From Blastococcus sp. TML/M2B (GTDB lineage: Bacteria > Actinomycetota > Actinomycetes > Mycobacteriales > Geodermatophilaceae): DNA of 64,000 nucleotides. The position numbers and the translations under genes were made by a program. Positions 41,895 to 48,957 of the stretch are shown here, one piece after another (positions within the stretch are counted from its first letter, which is position 1; the number at the start of each line of letters is the position of its first letter). The notes under the pieces are model-generated. The model worked only from the letters and a program-made list of their open reading frames with translations. It was not told the origin of the DNA and searched no databases. Location of the stretch: contig NZ_JAENZZ010000002.1 in NCBI RefSeq assembly GCF_016612865.1, forward strand, positions 434,001-498,000, in the 5' to 3' direction.

Positions 41895-43574
41895 CTACTC
41901 GACTGTCCAGACGTGGCCCCACATCGCGGTGCCGTCCGGGGTGCCGTTGCCCTTCCCGCCGTCGGGGAAGACCCAGCCGTCGACGTTCTTCACCACGTCC
42001 CGGACCGCCACGACCGTCAGCGTGCCGCCGGTGAAGGTGACGGGCACCTGTTCGGCGATCACGAGGCTGATCTCCTCGGCCGCCGCCTTGCGCTCCTCGA
42101 TGTCGGTCGAGCCGCGCATGGTGTCCAGGGCCTCCTCGATCCGCGGGTCCTGGAACTTCGTCACGTTGGGCACGCCCTCGGTGAAGGCGCGCTGGAAGAC
42201 GTAGTACGGGTCCCGCGCGGCCCCGTGCCGGGTGCAGCCTGCGTCGTAGTCCCCGGCGACGACCTGCGAGGTGTAGGCCGCCTGCTCCACCTGCTCCAGC
42301 TCGACCTGCATGCCCAGCGCGTTCCAGAAGGACTGGTAGAGCTGGGACAACTCGTTCAGGCTCGGGTCGGGCGGGCAGGTGTAGGTGAAGGAGATGTCCT
42401 CGCCGACCGCCTTGCCGTCGGAGCGCTGCGGGTCGTTCTTGTACTCGTCGTACAGCTCCTGCGCCTCGTCGGGCCGGTTCGTCGGCCAGGCCTCGGCCGC
42501 CTTCTCCGAGTAAAACGGGTCCTCCGGGCCGAAGAACTGGGTCGACGGCGGGGTGAGCCCGGTGCCGCCCAGCACCTCGATCAGCGCCTCCTGGTCGAGG
42601 GCCAGGGCGAGGGCCCTGCGCACCCGGAGGTCGTCGAACGGCGGCTTGGCGGTGTTGATGTTCGACCCACCGCTGTTGTTGCCCAGGAACTCGTAGTTGT
42701 CGACGCCGTCGATGTCCCGCGCGCGGGAGACCGTGCTCTGCCGCAGCGACTGCAGAGCGTCGATGTCACCGCTCTGCAGGCTCGAGAGGCGGGTGTCCTC
42801 GTCGGGGATCGGCCGGAAAGTGATCTTGTCCAGGTGCGGTAGGCCCGGCTGCCAGTAGTCCTCGTTCTTCTCGACGACCAGCTGGCTGTCCCGCTGCCAG
42901 CTCACGAACCTGAACGGCCCGGTGCCGACCGGGCTGGAGCCCGCGTCCGGACCCGCGGCCGCCGCGGCGGTCGGGGAGAAGGGCCAGCCGGCCGCGTCGG
43001 TGAGCAGGTCCGGGAACGCCGCGTTGGGCGCCCTCAGGGTGTAGGTGACGGTGAGGTCGTCGACGACGTCGAGCGACTGCACCTCCGCCAGGTTGGCCGC
43101 CAGGTTCGAGCCCGGCGCGACCAGGTAGGTGTCCCAGACCGTCTTCAGCGCCTGCGCGTCCAGCGGCGTCCCGTCGTGGAACTGCACCTCGGGACGGAGC
43201 TTCAGCGTCCACTGGGTCAGGTCGGCGTTCGGCTCCATCGACTCGGCCAGGTACGGCTTGACCTCGCCGTCGGGCGTCCGCTTCATCAGCGCGTCGTAGA
43301 TGGCGTAGGCGACGTTGTAGCCGGGGTTGCCGAAGTTGGCCACGCCGGGGAGCCAGCTGTTGGTCTCGGCCTCCAGGCCGACGGTGATCTCGCCGCCGTC
43401 GACCGGGTCACCGGCGTCCGAGGCGTCGACCACCGCACCCTCGGCCTCCCCGTCGCCACCCCCGTCGTCGGAACCGCAGGCGGCCGTCGCCATCAGGAGG
43501 CCGACGATCCCTGCGGAGACGATGGCGCGACCCGAGCGGCGCCACCTCCCCGCCCGCTGCAGTTGACTGCGCAT
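41895..43574 (-). CDS. Solute-binding lipoprotein SBP6 (SBP_bac_5)
   Basis: A 559-residue intact paralogue at the upstream end of the array and the most divergent. The signal is GLLMATAACGSDD; the mature domain has GTGPFRFVSW, YTCPPDPSLNE and AGCTRHGAARDPYYVF, ending MWGHVWTVE. The segment facing the ligand in family 5 differs from the others (AAYTSQVVAGD, TKFQDPRIEEALDTM), so a distinct specificity is likely. The ATG at 43574 has GAGGGG eight bases upstream. It lies 205 bp downstream of the PucR regulator gene and has its own conserved element in that gap. Confidence 0.92.
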   Translation of the reverse strand: MRSQLQRAGRWRRSGRAIVSAGIVGLLMATAACGSDDGGGDGEAEGAVVDASDAGDPVDGGEITVGLEAETNSWLPGVANFGNPGYNVAYAIYDALMKRTPDGEVKPYLAESMEPNADLTQWTLKLRPEVQFHDGTPLDAQALKTVWDTYLVAPGSNLAANLAEVQSLDVVDDLTVTYTLRAPNAAFPDLLTDAAGWPFSPTAAAAAGPDAGSSPVGTGPFRFVSWQRDSQLVVEKNEDYWQPGLPHLDKITFRPIPDEDTRLSSLQSGDIDALQSLRQSTVSRARDIDGVDNYEFLGNNSGGSNINTAKPPFDDLRVRRALALALDQEALIEVLGGTGLTPPSTQFFGPEDPFYSEKAAEAWPTNRPDEAQELYDEYKNDPQRSDGKAVGEDISFTYTCPPDPSLNELSQLYQSFWNALGMQVELEQVEQAAYTSQVVAGDYDAGCTRHGAARDPYYVFQRAFTEGVPNVTKFQDPRIEEALDTMRGSTDIEERKAAAEEISLVIAEQVPVTFTGGTLTVVAVRDVVKNVDGWVFPDGGKGNGTPDGTAMWGHVWTVE

Positions 43575-43663
43575 TGCTCACCCCTCGACGTCGGCGGCAC
43601 CGGGGCTCGTGGCGCGCGAGCGGCAGTTCCCCTGGTGTGCGCGCGCTGACCGCGCTGCGCCGA

Positions 43664-43744
43664 AGTGTCCTCCAGCACAGTGAGGGGCATCACTAGCCGT
43701 CACGCCACTGTCACGGGGGGTTCGGCTATGCGGACCGCACAACG
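43664..43744 (-). promoter_or_regulatory. Conserved upstream element of SBP6
   Basis: The proximal block on the minus strand has GTGGCGTGACGGCTAGTGA and GGAGGACACT and ends 90 bp before the ATG. The distal block CGTTGTGCG (complement of 43736-43744) starts 162 bp before it. Confidence 0.58.
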
Positions 43745-43779
43745 GGGCCGTGGCACGGGCCGGTCGAGGGAGCCGCCGG

Positions 43780-45045
43780 TCAGGTGCCGCCGACGTCGCC
43801 GAGCACCGAGGGGTCGAGCAGCCGCAGTGCCTCGACCGCGACGAACAGCCGGGCCACGCTGCGTGGGTCCTCCAGGGACTGGCCGCTGAGCTGCTCGAGG
43901 CGGGCCAGCCTGTTGCGCACCGTGTTGCGGTGGCAGAAGAGCAGCCGTCCGGTCTCGGTGGAGTTCCCGTTGGTGGCCAGCCACGTGGCGAGCGTCGCCA
44001 GCAGCGTCTGCTGCTCCGCGTCGGGCAGCTCCATGACCGCGCCGAGCAGCAGGCGGGACACTTCCGTCGAGGTCTCGACCGACGAGGCGAGCAGCGCGGC
44101 GACCGGGTCGTCGTCGATCGCGGTGACGCCGACGGCACCGGCCGGCAGGCACCGGCGCGCCACCATCGCCCGCGCCACGGCGACCGAGGTCTGCAGGGCG
44201 TCGGCGTAGGAACGGCTCAGCCCGACCCGGCCCCTGGCCAGGGTGCCGAGCAGCTCGCGGATGGAGGTGACGGTGCGCCACTCCCCGATCGCGACGATGC
44301 CGACGGTGCCGTCCACCGTGGTCCGCCACGTCGAGCGCACGCCGTGCCCGGCGAGGAAGTCCTCCACTCCGGCCAGCCCCGGGGCACCGGTGGCGTCCCG
44401 TTCGGCGGAGACGGCGACGTAGGGCCCCTCCTCGGGCAGCCCGAGGAGGGTGAGGGTCCCGCCCAGCCGGGCCCACTCCCCCATGCGCCCGTCGACCAGC
44501 GCGTCGAGCAGCAGCCGCCGGCGCTCGCGGTCGGCTTCGGTCAGCGCGACGAGCCCCTCGTCGTACCCCGTGACCAGCGCCCGGCACTGCTCGTCGAGCA
44601 CCGCCCAGAGGTCGGCCGACTGGTGCAGGGCCGCGGTCATGTCCTCCGCCGGTCGCGCGGCGGCGCGCGCCGCCAGCTCGCGCCAGACGATCGATGCGCC
44701 CACCCCGAGCCCGCGCAGCGCGACGGTCAGTGGGATGCCGCACTCGGCCCGGCGGCGGCCGATCGCGGCCGGACCGGTGGCCCCGGTCGCCGACGGGACA
44801 CCGGCGATCCGGCCCAGCGTTCCCTCGAGGTGCGCGGTCACGTCGTCGGCGAGCTCCCCGGCGGCCAGCCGTCGGTAGGACGGCTCGTCGGCGCGCAGCC
44901 GCTGCACCACCTCGTCGGCGAGCGCGGCGAGATCCTCGTCGAGCAGCTCCTCGGCGATGACGGCCAGCACCGGCGGGGTGGTGCCCTCACCGCCCCGCCA
45001 CGACGGGCAGGACCGCACCGGCCCGGTCTCGAGCGGCTCGGGCAC
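43780..45045 (-). CDS. PucR-type transcriptional regulator
   Basis: A 421-residue regulator. The C-terminus has the PucR helix-turn-helix (TLATWLATNGNSTETGRLL, then CHRNTVRNRLARLEQLSG), with the middle region of the GGDEF-like/CdaR fold (VGLSRSYADALQTSVAVARA). The N-terminal domain is an unassigned helical sensor. The GTG at 45045 has AGGAGG four bases upstream. It is transcribed away from an acyl-CoA dehydrogenase and toward the binding-protein array. PucR/CdaR proteins usually activate nearby catabolic or uptake genes in response to a metabolite, so it is the best candidate regulator of the array; this is inference. Confidence 0.88.
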   Translation of the reverse strand: MPEPLETGPVRSCPSWRGGEGTTPPVLAVIAEELLDEDLAALADEVVQRLRADEPSYRRLAAGELADDVTAHLEGTLGRIAGVPSATGATGPAAIGRRRAECGIPLTVALRGLGVGASIVWRELAARAAARPAEDMTAALHQSADLWAVLDEQCRALVTGYDEGLVALTEADRERRRLLLDALVDGRMGEWARLGGTLTLLGLPEEGPYVAVSAERDATGAPGLAGVEDFLAGHGVRSTWRTTVDGTVGIVAIGEWRTVTSIRELLGTLARGRVGLSRSYADALQTSVAVARAMVARRCLPAGAVGVTAIDDDPVAALLASSVETSTEVSRLLLGAVMELPDAEQQTLLATLATWLATNGNSTETGRLLFCHRNTVRNRLARLEQLSGQSLEDPRSVARLFVAVEALRLLDPSVLGDVGGT

Positions 45046-45169
45046 GTCGCCTCCTGGGGACGGCGCCCGGCGGGTGCGGGCGGATGACGGACGGTGGCGG
45101 TCCCGAGTGTTCCCCGGAGGGCGTTCCCGGTGCCGGTGCGGGTGGCGGGCACGACGATTAGTTAGAGCC

Positions 45170-45208
45170 TTGCACTTTTCCGGGCGACCACTAGGTTCGG
45201 TCCGAACC
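45170..45208 (+). promoter_or_regulatory. Promoter and palindromic operator of the acyl-CoA dehydrogenase gene
   Basis: TTGCAC (45170-45175), 16-bp spacer, TAGGTT (45192-45197). The palindrome GGTTCGG-T-CCGAACC (45194-45208) covers the -10 and the expected start site, which would block transcription when bound. It lies in the gap shared with the divergent pucR-type gene. Confidence 0.6.
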
Positions 45209-45229
45209 CGAGCGCCCGAAGGAGTGCGT

Positions 45230-46540
45230 ATGGCCACCGACACCACGGCCGAGCGACTGGACGACCCGAACGACGTCCGCCGCGCCGTCAAGGCTTTCAT
45301 CGACGAGCACTGGGACCCTTCGGTGTCCCTCCAGGAGTGGCTGGGTGTCCTGGCGGACTCCGGCTGGGCGGTTCCCCAGTGGCCCGCGCAGTGGTTCGGC
45401 AAGGGGCTGACCAACGACCTCGCCGCCGTCGCCTACGACGAGTTCAAGAAGGTCGGCGCGGTCGGGCCGCCGGCCGGGCTGTCCCGCATGCTCGCCGCGC
45501 CGACGATCATCTCGCACGGCACCGACGAGCAGCGCCAGGCCTACATCCGCCGGATCCTCGTCGGCGAGGACGCCTGGTGCCAGCTGTTCAGCGAGCCGGG
45601 CGCCGGTTCCGACCTCGCCTCGCTGCAGACGCGCGCCGAGCTGGACGGCGACGAGTACGTCGTCAACGGCCAGAAGGTGTGGACGTCGGGCGCCATGGGC
45701 TCGGACGTCGGCATGCTGATCGCCCGCACCGACCCCGACGCCGTCAAGCACGCCGGCATCACCTACTTCGCCATCGAGATGGACCAGCCGGGCATCGAGG
45801 TCCGCCCGCTGCGCCAGATCACCGGCGAGGCGCACTTCGCCGAGGTCTTCCTCACCGACGCCCGCGTCAGCGCCGAGAACATCATCGGTGGCCTCAACAA
45901 CGGCTGGAACGTCGCCCGGACGACGCTGGCCAACGAGCGCGTCGGCCTCGGTGGCGGCGGTTCTCTCGGGTTCCCGCTGTCCGCGCCCGCCGGCCGCCGC
46001 TCGGCGCAGCTGCTCGAGCAGTCCGTCGGCGAGTTCATCGAGTCCCAGCGCAAGGCCGCCACCGGGGGCCGCGTGCCGGCCATGATGATGGTCCGCAACG
46101 GCGAGGCGCTGGCGAAGATGGCCAAGTCCATGGGCCGCGACCAGGACCCGGCCGTCCGGCAGGGCATCGCCCGCGTGCACGCGCTCACCTCGCTCAACCG
46201 CTGGAACACGCTCCGTGCGCGCGCCGCGGTCGAGGCGGGTGGCCGCCCCGGTCCCGAGGCGTCGCTGGGCAAGCTGATGGTCTCGCGCATCACCCGGATG
46301 TCGCGCGACGTCGGCATGGAGATCGCCGGCCCGTCGGGCATGCTGGCCGGCGAGGACGGCCCGCTCAACGGCGCCCTCGCGCTGCAGTTCCTCGGCGCTC
46401 CCGCCCCCTCGATCTACGGCGGGTCCGACGAGGTCCAGCACAACATCATCGGTGAGCGGGTGCTCGGCCTCCCCCGCGAGCCCGACGCGTCGAAGGACGT
46501 CCCGTTCCGCTCGCTGCGGACGGGCACCCAGTCCCAGTAG
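45230..46540 (+). CDS. Acyl-CoA dehydrogenase
   Basis: A 436-residue dehydrogenase with the FAD/substrate loop CQLFSEPGAGSDLASLQTRA, then VNGQKVWTSGAMGSDVGMLI, and the C-terminal YGGSDEVQHNIIGERVLGLP. The ATG at 45230 has GAAGGAG five bases upstream. It oxidises an acyl-CoA of unknown chain to the 2-enoyl-CoA. It is divergent from the PucR regulator and not linked to other beta-oxidation genes here, so control by that regulator through the palindrome at 45194-45208 is a fair guess. A hairpin follows, so it is monocistronic. Confidence 0.92.
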   Translation: MATDTTAERLDDPNDVRRAVKAFIDEHWDPSVSLQEWLGVLADSGWAVPQWPAQWFGKGLTNDLAAVAYDEFKKVGAVGPPAGLSRMLAAPTIISHGTDEQRQAYIRRILVGEDAWCQLFSEPGAGSDLASLQTRAELDGDEYVVNGQKVWTSGAMGSDVGMLIARTDPDAVKHAGITYFAIEMDQPGIEVRPLRQITGEAHFAEVFLTDARVSAENIIGGLNNGWNVARTTLANERVGLGGGGSLGFPLSAPAGRRSAQLLEQSVGEFIESQRKAATGGRVPAMMMVRNGEALAKMAKSMGRDQDPAVRQGIARVHALTSLNRWNTLRARAAVEAGGRPGPEASLGKLMVSRITRMSRDVGMEIAGPSGMLAGEDGPLNGALALQFLGAPAPSIYGGSDEVQHNIIGERVLGLPREPDASKDVPFRSLRTGTQSQ

Positions 46541-46558
46541 CGCGCACCGCACCCACGG

Positions 46559-46598
46559 AGACCCGTGGCCCGCCCCTCCGGGGGTGGACCACGGGTCT
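46559..46598. terminator. Terminator after the acyl-CoA dehydrogenase
   Basis: A 13-bp stem with one mismatch (AGACCCGTGGCCC / GGACCACGGGTCT), 18 bp past the stop and 33 bp before the convergent gene end. Confidence 0.7.
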
Positions 46599-46630
46599 GC
46601 GTGCGTTCCGGGGTCCGCCGGTGCGCCGGC

Positions 46631-47176
46631 TCAGGTGTCGGCCGCCTCGCTGGCCGCCTGCGGCCGGCCACCGAAGACGTCGGCGGCGACCTCGCGGCGG
46701 GCCTCGGCCAGCCAGGCGTGCTGCTCGTCGGCCTGGTCGATCAGCCGGTCGAACAGCGCGGCGTCGATCCGCCGGTCCACCTCGGCGACCTCCCGCAGGC
46801 TCTCGAAGCCGGCCCGCTTGGCCAGCACCGCGGTGGCGATGAACTCGAACTCGACGACGTCGCTCAGCGGGGACCGGGAGAGCACCCGCCCGTTGAGCTT
46901 GATCCGCGTGAGCTTCTCGCCGATCCAGGTGGCCAGCTGCTTGTACTGGCGGATCGGCACCCCGATCGAGGACATCGTCGTGCGCAGGCCGGCACGCTCC
47001 TCGCGGAGCTCGTCGAGCAGCCGCTCGAGCGGCTGCTCGTACGGGGTACCCCGCCAGCGGCCGAGCATCCGGGTCACCAGCTCGATGCCGCCGGTGGCCG
47101 CGGCCAGGTGGTCGTTGCAGTAGACGCCCAGCAGCTCGGGGTTGCGGATCGCGCCCCCGGTGGACGACTCGGTCAC
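46631..47176 (-). CDS. Uncharacterised all-helical protein
   Basis: I do not recognise a family with certainty. The 181-residue product has no signal or membrane segment. It is rich in Arg, Glu, Leu and Ala and looks like a four-helix bundle (MLGRWRGTPYEQPLERLLDE; YKQLATWIGEKLTRIKLNGR; RIDAALFDRLIDQADEQHAW). Glu and His are present (EFEFIATAV; DEQHAWLAE), but no ferritin-type ExxH pair is evident. The GTG at 47176 has CAGGAGG five bases upstream. It has a gap of about 90 bp to the next upstream gene and converges with the acyl-CoA dehydrogenase. Confidence 0.7.
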   Translation of the reverse strand: MTESSTGGAIRNPELLGVYCNDHLAAATGGIELVTRMLGRWRGTPYEQPLERLLDELREERAGLRTTMSSIGVPIRQYKQLATWIGEKLTRIKLNGRVLSRSPLSDVVEFEFIATAVLAKRAGFESLREVAEVDRRIDAALFDRLIDQADEQHAWLAEARREVAADVFGGRPQAASEAADT

Positions 47177-47268
47177 GGTGCCTCCTGACGACGACGGGAT
47201 GGCCGCCATTCTCGTCGCGGGGCCGCTCCCCCGCTCGGCGTGCCGCCGGCGGTCGGCCGGATCGCGCC

Positions 47269-47790
47269 TCAGCCGCGCAGCAGGACGACGACGCCCGCGC
47301 AGGCGGCGGCCCACAGGGCACTGGCCAGCGTGCCCACGATGAAGCGCTCGGCGGCGGCCGGCGTGCGCAGCTCGTCGAAGCGGCCGAGGCCCTTGACGGC
47401 GAGGACGACGGCGAGCCCCTCCGGCCAGCCGGCCAGCAGGGTGCCGGTGATCGCGGCCCGCTCGAGGACGCCGATCCAGGCACCCCCGCGCAGCAACTCC
47501 GGGTCCTGCGCACCGCCGCCCACCCCGACCGCGGCCGGGTCGGCGGCGTGCAGCACGCCGGTGGCCACGGGCCCCCCGCCGGTGACCGAGGCGAGCACCG
47601 CCAGGACGGTCGCGGTGCCCACGACGGCGTCGGACCCCTCGCCGGCGGCCCAGGCCGCCGCGGCGGTGCCGGCCAGCAGCGCCGTCACGACCAGCGCGCG
47701 CAGCTGTGGCACCGGGCGGCCGCCGACCAGGACCAGGCCCAGCCCGGCGACCGCGGTGACGCCCAGCAGCACGAGGGCGAGGGCGGTCAT
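47269..47790 (-). CDS. Small integral membrane protein, partner of the SatD-like protein
   Basis: A 173-residue protein with about five hydrophobic segments (LALVLLGVTAVAGLGLVLVG; LRALVVTALLAGTAAAAWAA; TATVLAVLASVTGGG; then two near the end, ITGTLLAGWPEGLAVVLAVK and ALWAAACAGVVVLL). The motif GLGRFDELRTPAAAERFIVG near the C-terminus appears conserved in actinobacterial relatives, from memory. Its ATG overlaps the stop of the upstream SatD-like gene (ATGA), so the two are translationally coupled and probably act together. Function unknown. Confidence 0.72.
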   Translation of the reverse strand: MTALALVLLGVTAVAGLGLVLVGGRPVPQLRALVVTALLAGTAAAAWAAGEGSDAVVGTATVLAVLASVTGGGPVATGVLHAADPAAVGVGGGAQDPELLRGGAWIGVLERAAITGTLLAGWPEGLAVVLAVKGLGRFDELRTPAAAERFIVGTLASALWAAACAGVVVLLRG

Positions 47791-48374
47791 CCCGCCGCCC
47801 GCGCGAGCAGCCGCGCGGCGGTGGGCCGCAGCTCGCGTTCCAGTTCCCACAGCCCGGCCGCGAGGCGCTGCCCCACCGCCTGCCGGGAGATGCCGAGCTC
47901 GGCGGCGGCCTCGGCCTGGGTGCGGCCGTCCTCGACCAGGGCGATGGCCTCCCACGCCTGGGCGCTGCGCTTCTCGACCACCGCGGCCAGCGCGCTCAGC
48001 ACCGCCTGCGCGTCCTCGGCGTCGGGGGCCGAGGCGCCGCGGACCGCGAGCCGGCCGGGGCGCTGCTTGGCCGCGTCGACCGCCCGGCGCGCGGCGAGGA
48101 AGGCCGGGCCTGTAGCGGCCCGGGTGCTGGCCGGGAGCGGCGTCTGCACCGGGCCCGCGCCGACGCCGATGCTCCAGCCGCCGTCACGCAGCAGGTCGAC
48201 GACGACGTCGACGGCGACGTCGGGCTCCTCGACCACGCCCTGGAACTCGTCACCGGCCGTGCGCTCGAAGCCGAGCAGCACCGGCACGGCGCCCTCGAGC
48301 CGGGTCAGCACGCCGGCGACCCGGTCGGGGCCGCGTCGGCTGCCCTGCTGGTCCACGGTGAGCACGTACGGCAC
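47787..48374 (-). CDS. SatD-like protein with C-terminal helix-turn-helix
   Basis: A 195-residue soluble protein. The first half (YVLTVDQQGSRRGPDRVAG; RTAGDEFQGVVEEPDVAVDV; GVGAGPVQTPLPASTRAATG) resembles the SatD family, named from streptococcal sat loci. The last 60 residues form a sigma-70 region-4-like helix-turn-helix (TQAEAAAELGISRQAVGQRL). It probably binds DNA or senses a nucleotide and acts with the membrane protein translated next. The GTG at 48374 is the only start that gives the normal N-terminus. The family assignment is from recalled sequence pattern. Confidence 0.65.
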   Translation of the reverse strand: MPYVLTVDQQGSRRGPDRVAGVLTRLEGAVPVLLGFERTAGDEFQGVVEEPDVAVDVVVDLLRDGGWSIGVGAGPVQTPLPASTRAATGPAFLAARRAVDAAKQRPGRLAVRGASAPDAEDAQAVLSALAAVVEKRSAQAWEAIALVEDGRTQAEAAAELGISRQAVGQRLAAGLWELERELRPTAARLLARAAG

Positions 48375-48412
48375 CGGGCAAGCCTGACAGCTTTCACCGC
48401 CAGATGCAAGGG

Positions 48413-48880
48413 TCAGAGCTTGTCGACGATCTCCGGCGGGAAACCGCCGGTCGCGATCGGCCCCCAGCCGGTGGGCGTGATCCGCAGCAGCGACTTGCCC
48501 TGCCGGACCATGGCCGCGCGGTAGTCGTCCCAGTCGGGGTGCTCGCCGCTGATGGCGCGGTAGTAGTCGACGAGCGGCTCCAGCGCCTCCGGCAGGTCGA
48601 GCACCTCGGCCTCGCCGTCCACCTGCACCCACGGGCCGTCGAAGTCGTCGGAGAGCACGCAGAGCGAGACCGCCGGCGTGCGACGGGCGTTCGCCGTCTT
48701 CGCGCGCTGCGGGTACGTGGAGACCACGATGCGCCCCTCGCCGTCGACCCCGCAGCTCACCGGCGAGAGCTGCACGCCGGCCTCGCGGCGGTGGGTCAGC
48801 AGCACCGCCCGGTGGCGCGGGCGCAGGAACTCCAGGAGGGCGTCGCGGTCGACGCGGTCGGCTGTGGCGGTCCTCGGCAT
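48413..48880 (-). CDS. PPOX-class flavin/F420-dependent oxidase-like protein
   Basis: A 155-residue split-barrel protein (LEFLRPRHRAVLLTHRREAG; VDGEGRIVVSTYPQRAKTAN; RTPAVSLCVLSDDF) of the pyridoxamine-5'-phosphate-oxidase-like fold. The actinobacterial members of this size bind F420 (Rv1155 type). It should reduce or oxidise a small molecule; the substrate is unknown. The ATG at 48880 is clear. It is divergent from an AI-2E transporter gene. Confidence 0.82.
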   Translation of the reverse strand: MPRTATADRVDRDALLEFLRPRHRAVLLTHRREAGVQLSPVSCGVDGEGRIVVSTYPQRAKTANARRTPAVSLCVLSDDFDGPWVQVDGEAEVLDLPEALEPLVDYYRAISGEHPDWDDYRAAMVRQGKSLLRITPTGWGPIATGGFPPEIVDKL

Positions 48881-48957
48881 GACCCGACGCTACGACGCGG
48901 GTGTGACAACCGCCGTCCGGCCGGTCGCGGTCGGCGACGTGTGCTCTGATCACTGCC

